Shown piece after piece: positions 10,111 through 19,410 of a stretch of DNA of 64,000 nucleotides; within the stretch, counting starts at the first letter, position 1, and every line of letters begins with the position of its first letter. The position numbers were made by a program, and so were the translations under genes. The stretch comes from Pistricoccus aurantiacus (lineage in GTDB: Bacteria; Pseudomonadota; Gammaproteobacteria; Pseudomonadales; Halomonadaceae). The notes beneath the pieces are model-generated. The model worked only from the letters and a program-made list of their open reading frames with translations. It did no database searches and had not been told where the DNA came from. The stretch lies in the NCBI RefSeq assembly GCF_042682565.1, contig NZ_JBHUIC010000001.1, one strand, 5' to 3'.

Positions 10111-10212
10111 GGACAACATAAGGTCCAAACCAAACGCTATTGGGTGAGAAAGCCGGTGGCTTGCTAAGGTAGCAGTCTTTTCTGCGAGGGACAGTCAGCG
10201 AGGAGTCAGCCG

Positions 10213-10833
10213 GTGAACCTGGATTTGGAACGCATCAATCATGAATGGGGGCGGGAACCGCAGGCGCTGATTCAATGGGCGCTTGAACAGGAAACAAACG
10301 CCATCTGCACCACCAACTTTCGCCCCTTCGAAGCGGTTATTCTGCACATGGCAACCCGGGCGCGTCCGGATATCCCCGTGGTATGGATGGACAGCGGCTA
10401 CAACACCGAGGCGACCTACCGCTTCGCGGACGAAGTCACTCGACGTCTTGCCCTCAACCTGGTGGTGTATCATCCGCGGCGCTCCAGGGCGCACCGGGAA
10501 GCGCTGGAAGGGATCGCACCGGGATTGGAGGATCCCCGCCATGCGGCCTTCACGGAAGAGGTCAAACTCGAACCCTTTCAGCGCGCTTTGCGAGAAATGG
10601 CGCCAAGAGTATGGCTGACCGCGCTACGCGGCGAAGATACCCCGGAGCGGTCACGGATGCAGCCGGTATCCCTGGGCGATAACGGCCTGCTCAAGGTCGC
10701 GCCGCTGCTTCACTGGACCGCCAAGGACATGTACGACTATGTGCAGCGCTTCGATCTGCCCAACAACTTCGACTACTTCGATCCCACTAAGGTGGAGGCC
10801 AAGCGGGAATGCGGCTTGCATCTGGCTCGTTGA
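10213..10833 (+). CDS. cysH: Phosphoadenosine phosphosulfate reductase CysH
   Basis: CysH reduces PAPS to sulfite with thioredoxin in assimilatory sulfate reduction. The start is GTG with AGGAG 7 bases upstream. The 206-residue product is shorter than E. coli CysH (244), but ends with the expected KRECGLH motif carrying the catalytic cysteine. The paired cysteines of Fe-S APS reductases are not seen in the LRGEDTPERSR region, so the PAPS type is more likely. It converges with cysB, the regulator of the pathway, leaving 9 bases between them. The trxA gene at 12140 could encode its reductant. Confidence 0.88.
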   Translation: MNLDLERINHEWGREPQALIQWALEQETNAICTTNFRPFEAVILHMATRARPDIPVVWMDSGYNTEATYRFADEVTRRLALNLVVYHPRRSRAHREALEGIAPGLEDPRHAAFTEEVKLEPFQRALREMAPRVWLTALRGEDTPERSRMQPVSLGDNGLLKVAPLLHWTAKDMYDYVQRFDLPNNFDYFDPTKVEAKRECGLHLAR

Positions 10834-10842
10834 CCAAGCGTA

Positions 10843-11814
10843 TCAGCGGACTGGCAGCTCGATATCCTCGAACAACCCCTGCTCGTGACGCGGCCCGGCG
10901 CTCAGGGCGGCGTCGACCACATCGCGGTCGAGATGCCCGGCGAAGCGCTGCAGGAAATCGTACATGTAGCTGCGCATGAAGGTACCGCGGCGAATGCCGA
11001 TCTTGGTGGTCGAACTCTCGAACAGATGGCTGGCATCCAGCGCCACCAGATCGCTGTCCTCCTGTGGATCGATCGCCATGTGCGCAACGATACCCACCCC
11101 CAGCCCCAGGCGCACGTAGGTCTTGATGACGTCCGCATCCGCGGCGGTCAGCACCACGTGGGGGGTAAGATTCTTGGCGTGAAAGGCATCGTCCAGTTGA
11201 GAGCGCCCGGTGAAACCAAAGACATAGGTAATCAGGGGATATTCCGCGACTTTTTCCAGGGTCAGATTCTGTACCCGCGTCAGCGGATGCTGCTTGGGCA
11301 CCAGCAGGCAGCGATTCCAGCGGTAGCAGGGCAGTAATACCAGATCGCTGAAAAGCTCCAGGGCTTCGGTACAGATAGCGAAATCCGCCTGGCCCTCACT
11401 GACCATTTCGGCGATCTGCTTGGGAGTGCCCTGCTGCATGTGCAGCGCTACGTCCGGATACTTCTGGCGAAATGCATGGATTACCGGAGGCAGGGCATAG
11501 CGCGCCTGGGTATGAGTGGTGGCAAGCGACAGGCTACCACGGCGCTCGTCGCTGTGCTCCTGGGCAATCTGCTTGATATTCTCCGTGGTACGCAGCACCT
11601 GCCCCGCCAGGTCGACGATGGCTTGCCCCGCCGGGGTCACTCGGGTCAGATGCTTGCCGCTGCGCGCGAATATCTCGATCCCCAGTTCGTCCTCGAGCAG
11701 GCGGATCTGTTTGGAGATTCCCGGCTGCGAGGTATAAAGACTCTGAGCAGTCGCGGATACGTTGAGATTGTGCCGGGTAACTTCCCATATATAGCGCAAC
11801 TGCTGTAACTTCAT
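10843..11814 (-). CDS. cysB: LysR-type regulator CysB
   Basis: CysB activates sulfur assimilation genes, with N-acetylserine as inducer in enterics. The 323-residue protein matches the CysB length (324) and starts MKLQQLRYI followed by the LysR helix-turn-helix (about residues 18-40, TAQSLYTSQPGISKQI). The C-terminal periplasmic-binding-like domain covers the rest. It sits tail to tail with cysH. The sulfate importer genes at 31408-35213 are likely targets. Confidence 0.93.
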   Translation of the reverse strand: MKLQQLRYIWEVTRHNLNVSATAQSLYTSQPGISKQIRLLEDELGIEIFARSGKHLTRVTPAGQAIVDLAGQVLRTTENIKQIAQEHSDERRGSLSLATTHTQARYALPPVIHAFRQKYPDVALHMQQGTPKQIAEMVSEGQADFAICTEALELFSDLVLLPCYRWNRCLLVPKQHPLTRVQNLTLEKVAEYPLITYVFGFTGRSQLDDAFHAKNLTPHVVLTAADADVIKTYVRLGLGVGIVAHMAIDPQEDSDLVALDASHLFESSTTKIGIRRGTFMRSYMYDFLQRFAGHLDRDVVDAALSAGPRHEQGLFEDIELPVR

Positions 11815-12139
11815 TCTCGATGGCTCCCGTCCTGACTATTCAAAGCGGCTTCGGTGATACATACTTGCCGGCAAAACCGCTTTATGGAATAAAAAAACAA
11901 TTACTCATTACTATATAGCATATCCATCGCAAGAGAATCATTCATCATCATGTCGGTCATCGGGAAGTTCGAGGTAGCGCTAGACGTGGGACAAACCAGG
12001 CTCGGGAAGGAAATCATTACATCAGACCATGATGTAGATCGAACCTGCCATTTGCCAGGTCCCCTTGGCTGACGCTAAGATTTGCCGACTAAGCATGCCC
12101 ATATCGTATAGTACGAGCGCAACGTAACCGGAGAGTCTC
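11815..12139. other. Divergent cysB/trxA intergenic region
   Basis: These 325 bases hold no convincing gene. An A/T-rich block at 11881-11930 with GAATAAAAAA lies 70-115 bases before cysB and probably belongs to its promoter. On the plus strand TATAGT (12107-12112) is a likely -10 box of trxA, with TTGCCG (12082-12087) at a long spacing of 19. A GGAGA ribosome binding site precedes trxA. Confidence 0.5.
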
Positions 12140-12463
12140 ATGTCCCAGAATGTCGATGTCACTACCAACAATTTCGAGCAGGAAGTGCTCAAGGCAGACA
12201 AACCGGTCCTGTTGAAGTTTTGGGCGCCCTGGTGCGGCCCTTGCAAGATGATGGCACCGGTAGTCGATGAAGTGGCTGATGAGCGCAGCGAAAATCTGAA
12301 AGTCGTCAGCATCAACGTGGACGATGCGCCGGAGATTGCCGCAGAGCAAGGCGTGCGTGGCGTTCCCACGGTCATGCTGTTCAAGTCAGGCGCCAAGGTG
12401 GCTTCTCTCGTCGGCGCGCAGTCCAAATCCCAGCTGGCTCAGTTCATCGAACAAAACATCTGA
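12140..12463 (+). CDS. trxA: Thioredoxin TrxA
   Basis: This small cytoplasmic thiol reductant of 107 residues has the active site WCGPC (C32, C35) and the cis-proline segment RGVPTVML. Length and motifs match housekeeping thioredoxin 1. It serves ribonucleotide reductase, methionine sulfoxide reductase and CysH, whose gene is 1.3 kb upstream. It is monocistronic and converges with the following permease gene. Confidence 0.95.
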   Translation: MSQNVDVTTNNFEQEVLKADKPVLLKFWAPWCGPCKMMAPVVDEVADERSENLKVVSINVDDAPEIAAEQGVRGVPTVMLFKSGAKVASLVGAQSKSQLAQFIEQNI

Positions 12464-12484
12464 TTCGACCTTTCTTTTCAGACC

Positions 12485-13657
12485 TTATCGTCCCGGTCCG
12501 TCTCCGGGACGACGTCCACCGGGATAGAAGCGTTTCCAGTGTTCCGCTAGTCTCATGCGCTCATAAAACTTTTTCATCAGCGTCTTGCGACGATTCTTTT
12601 CTTGCGCCGGTTCCACCGGTCCTAGCATACGGGCGATCCACTGGGTACTCGGATGGCTATCCAGGGCAATTTTCAAGGTCATGGTCAGCAGCACCGAGAG
12701 CAGCAGGCCGACGACGCCGAATATCCAGCCCCACACCACCAGGGACAGAAATGCCACAAAGGTGGAAAGTCCTAATGCACGTCCCATCAGCTGAGGTTCG
12801 ACGATATTGCCCAGAACGACATTGATCAGCAGATAGGCCCCGGCCAGGATCAACGCCTCGACGAAGCCGCCGTCCGGGGATATCAGCAGGAAAAGTACTG
12901 CGGGAATCGCCGCTAGCACCGAACCGATATTGGGAATGAAATTGAGCGCAAAGGCCAGGGTTGCCCACACCAGCGGAAAGCCGACACCCAGCAAGAGACA
13001 ACTGATCCAGACCAGCACGCCGGTAATCAGGCTGATCGCGGCCTTGACCGCCAGGTAACGCCGCAGGGTCAGACTGAATTCCTGAAAACGTCGCAGACTG
13101 GGCGCCGGGTCGTCCAGCGCCTTCCATACGGTGCGCCGGAAGTTCAGCGTCTCGAACAGCATGAATATCGCCAGAAAGGAGACGACCATGCTCTGCACGA
13201 TAAAGGTGCCCACGCCACTCAGCACATCCTGAAACAGCTCCGCCCCTCGCGAGGGATCCCACCACTGGGTCAATTGATCCGGTTCGATGGCGACGCCAAG
13301 CCCCGCAATAAAAATCAGCAGATCGAGATAGAGGTCGTTGAGTCGTTCACTGATTTGCGGCAGCTGTTGGTTGAAAGTGCTGAAACTATTGACCAGCAAC
13401 AGGCCTACCAAGGTAAAAAATAGAATGATCAGGCCCAGAGTGATCAGAATGGACAGACGCCCGCCTATTCCCAGCTTCTGCAGCAAGTGCACCGGCGACG
13501 TGCATACCACCGTGATGAACAGGGCGAGCAGCACCGGCACCAGCAGGCTGGCTCCCGCCTTCATGCCCGCGACGATGATGACCAGCGCCGCAAGCGAAAA
13601 AATCAGTTTGAAGGGGATACTGCGTTCCTCTTCATTCAAATCGTCATGCTCGTTCAT
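12485..13657 (-). CDS. AI-2E family transporter (PerM/TqsA-like permease)
   Basis: The 390-residue integral membrane protein has about eight hydrophobic segments in the pattern of the AI-2E/PerM family: two at the N-terminus, a periplasmic region (about residues 85-150), then a C-terminal membrane bundle. The tail is basic and proline/glycine rich. Family members export autoinducer-2 or small solutes, or act as Na+/H+ antiporters in some halophiles; the substrate cannot be told here. The start ATG at 13657 gives the acidic cytoplasmic N-terminus MNEHDDLNEEE. Confidence 0.85.
   Translation of the reverse strand: MNEHDDLNEEERSIPFKLIFSLAALVIIVAGMKAGASLLVPVLLALFITVVCTSPVHLLQKLGIGGRLSILITLGLIILFFTLVGLLLVNSFSTFNQQLPQISERLNDLYLDLLIFIAGLGVAIEPDQLTQWWDPSRGAELFQDVLSGVGTFIVQSMVVSFLAIFMLFETLNFRRTVWKALDDPAPSLRRFQEFSLTLRRYLAVKAAISLITGVLVWISCLLLGVGFPLVWATLAFALNFIPNIGSVLAAIPAVLFLLISPDGGFVEALILAGAYLLINVVLGNIVEPQLMGRALGLSTFVAFLSLVVWGWIFGVVGLLLSVLLTMTLKIALDSHPSTQWIARMLGPVEPAQEKNRRKTLMKKFYERMRLAEHWKRFYPGGRRPGDGPGR
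12489..12511. terminator. Possible bidirectional hairpin between trxA and the permease
   Basis: CGTCCCGG and CCGGGACG form an 8-bp stem with a 7-base loop, within the last codons of the permease and 25 bases after the trxA stop. There is no clear T-run on either side, so termination is uncertain. Confidence 0.35.
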
Positions 13658-13783
13658 GGTGTCGCCGTCCTGGCATCTAAGCGAATCGTGATCGAAGACT
13701 TTATTATCTTTGAGAAACTCGATTTACGCCGCCGTTTTTCCAGCGGCAAACCAGCTACTCATCAATTTCCCGGGAATTACAAA

Positions 13784-13813
13784 TTGACATACTTAGAAAC
13801 CCGTGTGCAATTA
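13784..13813 (+). promoter_or_regulatory. Possible promoter for the SIMPL-domain gene
   Basis: TTGACA (13784-13789) is a perfect -35 box; 18 bases later CAATTA (13808-13813) is a weak -10. The leader to the ATG would be about 95 bases. Confidence 0.4.
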
Positions 13814-13913
13814 TGAACCTACTACCACTCGAGAGCTCGAATTTAAGCATCGTTGTCACAACTATCATTCAACATCACATTCATAAATTGCTTTACAAGA
13901 TCGAGGATTGCCC

Positions 13914-14705
13914 ATGTTGTCTCGCCACTTTTCCGCTTGTCTGATCGCTGGCACTCTGATGACAAGCACTTTGCTCGGCACCAGCGCTCTCGCGCAAACG
14001 CCCGGTGATCAAGAATCTCGCGCCCATGTGCAGGCTCAGGCCACACTGAACGTCGCCCCGGACAAGGCAACCCTGAGCGCTCGCCTCTGGGAGCGCACGC
14101 CGAGCGTCGTCGCCGGCGAGGACACCCAGGCCGACCCGGAAGCGCTCAAGACAGCGAGAGAACGACTCGAAAAGCGTACCGGCGAGCTGATTCGCGCCCT
14201 GGAAGAAGAGGGCTTGAACAAGAACAACATTCGTGCTGGATCCCTGCGCATCCGCCCGGATTACGTTCATCAGGGACCGGCCAGGAACGGCGAGCGAGAA
14301 ACCTTGGTACGAACGCAGTTGGAACGCCCTATCACCCTGACGCTGAATGATCTCGAGCGGGTGCCGCGCCTGCTTGATGCGCTTACCCAGGCCGGCGTCA
14401 ATCAACTGGACGGCGTGGAGTACGATCTGCGCGATCGCGAGGCGGCTAGCGACAAGGCACTGACCGAGGCGCTGAAAAAGGCTCGTCATAAGGCGCAGCT
14501 GATGGCGGATACCCTGGGTTTCGAACTTGGCGAGGTTGCCAGCGTGCGGGAAACTCGCTCGCCGACCTTTCCTCCCTACCGCATGGCCATGCAGGCTGAC
14601 TCCCGGGAAAACAAAGGCGCCGAACCGGAATACCGGCCCGGCTTGATCGATATCGAAGCGGAAGTGGAAGTCAGCTGGTTTATCGAGCCATCGAGCGACG
14701 AATGA
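13914..14705 (+). CDS. Periplasmic SIMPL-domain (DUF541) protein
   Basis: The 263-residue product starts with a signal peptide (about residues 1-27, ending SALA before QTPG). The rest is a single SIMPL/DUF541 domain, related to E. coli YggE, whose loss raises oxidative stress in that species. The start was set at ATG 13914, with GAGG 7 bases upstream; a TTG two codons earlier is possible. It converges with serS, the two stops being adjacent. Exact function is unknown. Confidence 0.85.
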   Translation: MLSRHFSACLIAGTLMTSTLLGTSALAQTPGDQESRAHVQAQATLNVAPDKATLSARLWERTPSVVAGEDTQADPEALKTARERLEKRTGELIRALEEEGLNKNNIRAGSLRIRPDYVHQGPARNGERETLVRTQLERPITLTLNDLERVPRLLDALTQAGVNQLDGVEYDLRDREAASDKALTEALKKARHKAQLMADTLGFELGEVASVRETRSPTFPPYRMAMQADSRENKGAEPEYRPGLIDIEAEVEVSWFIEPSSDE

Positions 14706-15983
14706 TCAGGTATTGATAATTTCCAGCCCACCCAGATAGGGGCGCAGCACCTCAGGCACCGTGATCGAGCCATCCGCGTTCTGATGGTTTTCGAGTATCG
14801 CCACCAGGCAGCGTCCCGCCGCCAGGCCGGACCCGTTCAAGGTATGCAACAGCTGCGGCTTCTTCTGATCCGGCCTGCGAAAGCGCGCCTGCATGCGCCG
14901 GGCCTGGAAATCCTCGCAGTTGGAGACGGAAGAGATCTCCCGATAGGTCTCCTGGCTCGGCAGCCAGACCTCCAGATCGTAGGTCTTGGCGGCGCTGGCG
15001 CCCATGTCGCCGGTGCACAGGGTCACCACCCGGTAAGGCAGTTCCAGCGCCTGCAGGATCGCCTCCGCGTGACCGCGCATCTCCTCCAGGCACGCATAGC
15101 TTTTCTCCGGCTCCACCAGTTGCACCATCTCGACCTTGTCGAACTGATGCTGTCGAATCATGCCCCGGGTATCCCGGCCGTGAGAGCCGGCCTCGCTGCG
15201 AAAGCAAGGCGTATGCGCGGTGAGCTTGATGGGCAGCGCCTTCTGCTCGACGATCTCGCCCCGAGCAAAGTTGGTCAGGGGCACCTCCGCGGTGGGAATC
15301 AGGTAATACTCCTGCTCTCCTTCCAGACGAAACAGATCCTCGCCGAATTTTGGCAGCTGCCCGGTGCCCATCAGCGACTCCGCGTTGACCATATAGGGGA
15401 CGTAGCATTCCTCGTAGCCATGCTCCAGGGTCTGCTTGTCGAGCATGAACTGGATCAGCGCGCGATGCAGCCGAGCGATGGGGCCCCGCATCACCGCGAA
15501 ACGTGAGCCGGTCAGCTTGGCGGCCAGATCGAAATTCAGATAGCCTCGCTTTTCGCCCAGCGCCACATGATCCTTGACGGCAAAATCGAAGGTCGCCGGC
15601 GTGCCCCAACGATGCAGCTCGACGTTATCGCTTTCATCCTTCCCCTGTGGAACGCTTTCGTGGGGCAGGTTGGGCAGGCTCATCACAAGGTCGTTCCACA
15701 GTGCCAATACCTGATCCAATCTGCGCTTGGCGTCCTCCAGCCGCCCCCCCAGATCGCTGACTTCAGCGAGCAGCGGCGCGATATCCTGGCCCGCCTCCTT
15801 GGCCTGGCCGATCGCCCTGGAGCGATTATTGCGCTCGTTTTGCAGCCGCTCCGTCTCGGTTTGCAGTTCTCGCCGCTGAGACTCCAGCGCGTCGAGATGT
15901 GCCGGGTCGAGTTGATAGCCTCGTGTGGCCAATCGTTCGGCGACCAGCGCCGGGTCGCTGCGCAGTAGTTTGGGATCGAGCAT
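14706..15983 (-). CDS. serS: Seryl-tRNA synthetase
   Basis: SerS charges tRNA-Ser and tRNA-Sec. The 425-residue product begins MLDPKLLRSD, followed by the long N-terminal coiled coil (about residues 30-100) that grips tRNA. Class II motif 2 is seen at FRSEAGSHGRDTRG and motif 3 at GSGLAAGR. The start at 15983 fits the family N-terminus; longer in-frame extensions lack it. It is divergent from the ydiJ-type gene, with a 200-base gap. Confidence 0.96.
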   Translation of the reverse strand: MLDPKLLRSDPALVAERLATRGYQLDPAHLDALESQRRELQTETERLQNERNNRSRAIGQAKEAGQDIAPLLAEVSDLGGRLEDAKRRLDQVLALWNDLVMSLPNLPHESVPQGKDESDNVELHRWGTPATFDFAVKDHVALGEKRGYLNFDLAAKLTGSRFAVMRGPIARLHRALIQFMLDKQTLEHGYEECYVPYMVNAESLMGTGQLPKFGEDLFRLEGEQEYYLIPTAEVPLTNFARGEIVEQKALPIKLTAHTPCFRSEAGSHGRDTRGMIRQHQFDKVEMVQLVEPEKSYACLEEMRGHAEAILQALELPYRVVTLCTGDMGASAAKTYDLEVWLPSQETYREISSVSNCEDFQARRMQARFRRPDQKKPQLLHTLNGSGLAAGRCLVAILENHQNADGSITVPEVLRPYLGGLEIINT

Positions 15984-16166
15984 GAAGTCCTGTCCGTGAG
16001 ATGAAAGAGAAATGCCGTACGCAAACCCCGCATTGTAGGAAAAAGCCGGCGCTTTCACCATCGCGTCGAGGCGGTGAACGAGATGCGCCGTCCTGAGGTC
16101 TCGGGTAAAGTGAACGCCTGTCTTCCCGGAGCCGATCGCGGCCACCGATTGCCCGCCCTCAATCTG

Positions 16167-16200
16167 ATGATTGCAAAACTCGCATGATTGCAAAACTTGA
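16167..16200 (+). repeat. 17-bp tandem duplication over the ydiJ start codon
   Basis: ATGATTGCAAAACT occurs at 16167 and again at 16184, period 17. The first copy opens a six-codon ORF (MIAKLA) whose TGA overlaps the second ATG, which starts the long gene. No Shine-Dalgarno sequence is visible, so the tiny ORF might couple or compete with translation. Confidence 0.7.
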
Positions 16201-19200
16201 TAGTGTCAAAGGCCTCGACGCCGATTACCTGCGCTTTCTCGCTGCCCTGAAGGCAGCCGGCTTTCAAGGCGAAATCGCCCCGGACTACGCCAACCGAAGC
16301 GTGCTGGCCACGGACAATTCCATCTATCAGCGTCTGCCCCAGGCGGCGCTGTTCCCGCAAGACGCCGAGGATCTGGAGCGCATCGCGCGGCTGGCGGGCC
16401 AAGAGGGATTCCGGCATATCGTGCTGGCACCCCGGGGCGGCGGCACCGGCACCAACGGCCAGTCCCTGACGGACGGCCTGGTGGTGGACGTTTCTCGCCA
16501 CATGAACCGCATCCTCGAGATCGACGTGGAACAGCGTCGGGTGCGGGTTCAGGCCGGGGTAGTCAAGGACCAACTCAACGCGGCCTTGAGGCCGCACGGT
16601 CTGTTCTTCGCTCCGGAACTTTCCACCTCCAATCGAGCCACTATCGGCGGCATGATCTCCACGGATGCCAGCGGTCAGGGAAGCTGCGAATACGGCAAGA
16701 CGCGAGATCACGTTTTGGCACTGGACTGCGTCCTGCTGGGAGGCGAGCGTCTGATCAGCAGCCCGCTGGAAGAAGAAAGCCTGGCGGCCCAGTGTCAACG
16801 TGAAGACAGGACAGGCGAGGTCCACCGGGTCGCCCGGGATATCATCGACACCCAGGGCGAACTGATCGAGGCGATCTTTCCGCCTCTCAACCGCTGTCTG
16901 ACCGGCTATGATCTGGCGCATTTGAGAGACGACCAGGGCCGCCTGAATCTCAATAGCGTACTGTGCGGCGCAGAAGGCTCGCTGGCGCTGCTCAATGAAG
17001 CGACCCTCAACGTCCTGCCTATCCCGAAGCATTCCGTGCTGGTCAACGTGCGCTACGCAAGTTTCATGGATGCTCTGCGCGATGCCCAGGCGCTCATGAC
17101 GAGCGATGCTCATCCCACCTCCATCGAAACCGTGGACGACAAGGTGCTGAACCTTGCCATGGAGGATTTTGTCTGGGACGGCGTGGCGGCGTTTTTTCCC
17201 GCAAGTGATGAAAACGCGCCGGCCATACGCGGCATCAACCTGGTGGAATTCAACGACGACGATCCGCAGGCGCTGGAACAGCGGGTCGAGGAGTTCATTC
17301 AACATTTGCAGGGGGATGTCAGCGTCGAGCGTCTGGGCTACACCCTGGCCGAAGGGCGTGAACAGATCGGCCGGGTCTATGCCATGCGCAAGCGCGCCGT
17401 GGGGCTTCTCGGCAATGTCCAGGGCGAGAAACGTCCGATTCCCTTCGTCGAGGACACCGCGGTACCGCCGGAAAATCTGGCGAATTACATCGCGGAGTTT
17501 CGCGAACTGCTGGATGCCCGGGGCCTGGCCTATGGCATGTTCGGCCACGTGGACGCGGGCGTGCTGCACGTGCGCCCGGCCATGGACATGAAGGATCCGA
17601 GTCAGGCAGCCATGGTCCGCGAGATATCCGATCAGGTCGCCGAGCTGACCCAGCGCTATCACGGCCTGCTGTGGGGAGAGCACGGCAAGGGAATCCGCTC
17701 GGAGTACACCCCGAAATTCTTCGGCGAGCTCTATCCTAGCCTGCAGCGCCTGAAGGCGGCTTTCGATCCTCACAATCAGTTGAATCCCGGCAAGATCGCA
17801 ACACCCTTTACCCGGCCCGAAGCCGCCGGAAAAGCGTCTAATCAACCGGATTCGACTGACAATACGGCTCACGAACCGATCAAGCTGGTCGATCCGGACC
17901 TGCTGCGTATCGACGGGGTGACCACTCGGGGCGAGCTGGATCGCCAGATCGACGAACGGATATGGCTGGCCCACGCCGACGCGGTGTACTGCAACGGTAA
18001 CGGTGCCTGCTACAACTTTGATGTGGACGATCCCATGTGCCCTTCCTGGAAAGCCACTCGGGAACGGGTGCACTCCCCCAAGGGCCGGGCCAGCCTGATG
18101 CGGGAATGGCTGCGCCTGCAAGGCCGGGCGGGAATCGATGTGGTGGAGGAATCCCGCAAGAAGAAAGCCGAGGGGAGCTGGGGTTTCCTGCGCGATCTTC
18201 CGCTGCGGCTGTGGAACAGTTTCCGCCGGTGGCGCGGCGACGAGGATTTTTCTCATGACGTGTATGAAGCCATGGCGGGCTGCCTGGCCTGCAAGTCCTG
18301 CGCGGGCCAGTGTCCGGTCAAGGTCAACGTGCCGGCGTTTCGCTCACAGTTTCTCGAGGTCTATCACGGGCGCTATCAGCGACCGCTGCGGGACTATCTG
18401 ATCGGCGGCCTGGAATTCCTGGGGCCTTACCTGGCGTCCGTCGCGCCGCTTTATAACGCCGCTCTGGACTGGCCTCTGGTACAGCGCCTGCTGGCTGGCC
18501 CCGTCGGCATGGTGGACAGCCCAAAACTCTCTCGGGCGAGCCTCAAGAAACAGCTCAAGGCCTGGGGGGTGGCGGAGGCCACGCCTACCAGCCTGGGCCT
18601 GCTTACGGAAAGCCAGAAAGTCCGCAGTGTGATTCTGGTGCAGGACGCCTTCACCAGTTATTTCGAATCCCGGCTGGTCATGGATGTGGTCGAACTGCTG
18701 TCGCGGCTGAATATCCGTGTCTTCGTGGCGCCTTTCGCGCCTAATGGTAAACCCTTGCAGGTCCAAGGGTTTCTCGGCGCCTTTGCGCGTACCGCGGAGA
18801 AGCAGGCGCGTCGACTCAGGATGCTGGCGGCATTCGACGTTCCCCTGGTGGGGATCGATCCGGCCATGACCCTGACCTATCGTCAGGAATACGTCAAAGC
18901 CCTGGGCGACGCAGCGGTGCCCCAGGTACTGCTGCTGCAGGAATGGCTGCTTTCCCTGGGAAAAACTCTGGTTCCCGCAACGCTTGAATTGCGCGATCCC
19001 GGGTTTCGCCTGCTCAGCCATTGCACCGAAAAAACTACCGCACCGGGCTCTCCCGCTACCTGGCAGCAGGTATTCGCCGCCTTCGGGCTCGAGCTCGAAC
19101 TGGTCAACAGCGGCTGCTGCGGCATGTCCGGTACCTACGGCCATGAAGCGCGCAATCTCGCCACCTCGAAAACCATCTATGCTCAATCCTGGCAGTCGAT

Positions 19201-19336
19201 CGTCGAAGATGCCGCCAACCAGGGTCGGCTGCTGGCCACGGGCTACTCCTGTCGTAGCCAGGTCAATAGGCTGTCCGAGCAAACCTTGCCGCATCCGCTA
19301 CAAGCATTGCTGGCAACCCTGCGACACGCCGCGTAA
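16184..19336 (+). CDS. ydiJ: FAD/Fe-S D-2-hydroxyglutarate-type dehydrogenase (YdiJ family)
   Basis: The 1050-residue fusion matches the YdiJ architecture (1018 in E. coli). An FAD-binding PCMH domain (about 50-270, with PRGGGTGTNGQ) is followed by an FAD-oxidase C-terminal domain (to about 545). Then come Fe-S cysteines near C603 and a CLACKSCAGQC ferredoxin-like motif (C700, C703, C706, C710), and a CCG motif at C978/C979. Family members oxidise D-2-hydroxyglutarate, a by-product of serine synthesis, feeding electrons to the respiratory chain. D-lactate is an alternative substrate. It stands alone, divergent from serS. Confidence 0.87.
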   Translation: MIAKLDSVKGLDADYLRFLAALKAAGFQGEIAPDYANRSVLATDNSIYQRLPQAALFPQDAEDLERIARLAGQEGFRHIVLAPRGGGTGTNGQSLTDGLVVDVSRHMNRILEIDVEQRRVRVQAGVVKDQLNAALRPHGLFFAPELSTSNRATIGGMISTDASGQGSCEYGKTRDHVLALDCVLLGGERLISSPLEEESLAAQCQREDRTGEVHRVARDIIDTQGELIEAIFPPLNRCLTGYDLAHLRDDQGRLNLNSVLCGAEGSLALLNEATLNVLPIPKHSVLVNVRYASFMDALRDAQALMTSDAHPTSIETVDDKVLNLAMEDFVWDGVAAFFPASDENAPAIRGINLVEFNDDDPQALEQRVEEFIQHLQGDVSVERLGYTLAEGREQIGRVYAMRKRAVGLLGNVQGEKRPIPFVEDTAVPPENLANYIAEFRELLDARGLAYGMFGHVDAGVLHVRPAMDMKDPSQAAMVREISDQVAELTQRYHGLLWGEHGKGIRSEYTPKFFGELYPSLQRLKAAFDPHNQLNPGKIATPFTRPEAAGKASNQPDSTDNTAHEPIKLVDPDLLRIDGVTTRGELDRQIDERIWLAHADAVYCNGNGACYNFDVDDPMCPSWKATRERVHSPKGRASLMREWLRLQGRAGIDVVEESRKKKAEGSWGFLRDLPLRLWNSFRRWRGDEDFSHDVYEAMAGCLACKSCAGQCPVKVNVPAFRSQFLEVYHGRYQRPLRDYLIGGLEFLGPYLASVAPLYNAALDWPLVQRLLAGPVGMVDSPKLSRASLKKQLKAWGVAEATPTSLGLLTESQKVRSVILVQDAFTSYFESRLVMDVVELLSRLNIRVFVAPFAPNGKPLQVQGFLGAFARTAEKQARRLRMLAAFDVPLVGIDPAMTLTYRQEYVKALGDAAVPQVLLLQEWLLSLGKTLVPATLELRDPGFRLLSHCTEKTTAPGSPATWQQVFAAFGLELELVNSGCCGMSGTYGHEARNLATSKTIYAQSWQSIVEDAANQGRLLATGYSCRSQVNRLSEQTLPHPLQALLATLRHAA

Positions 19337-19410
19337 TCTCGGTCGAGTTTCAGCGACTTGTTTCAAAACCGTCAACTCAACGACGAGCCTCTCACAAGGA
19401 GCGTGTGACC

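Noticed and set aside
16055..18256. 733-codon open frame on the minus strand opposite ydiJ
   Set aside because: It is a GC-driven shadow of the ydiJ coding frame, with no family motifs and no ribosome binding site.
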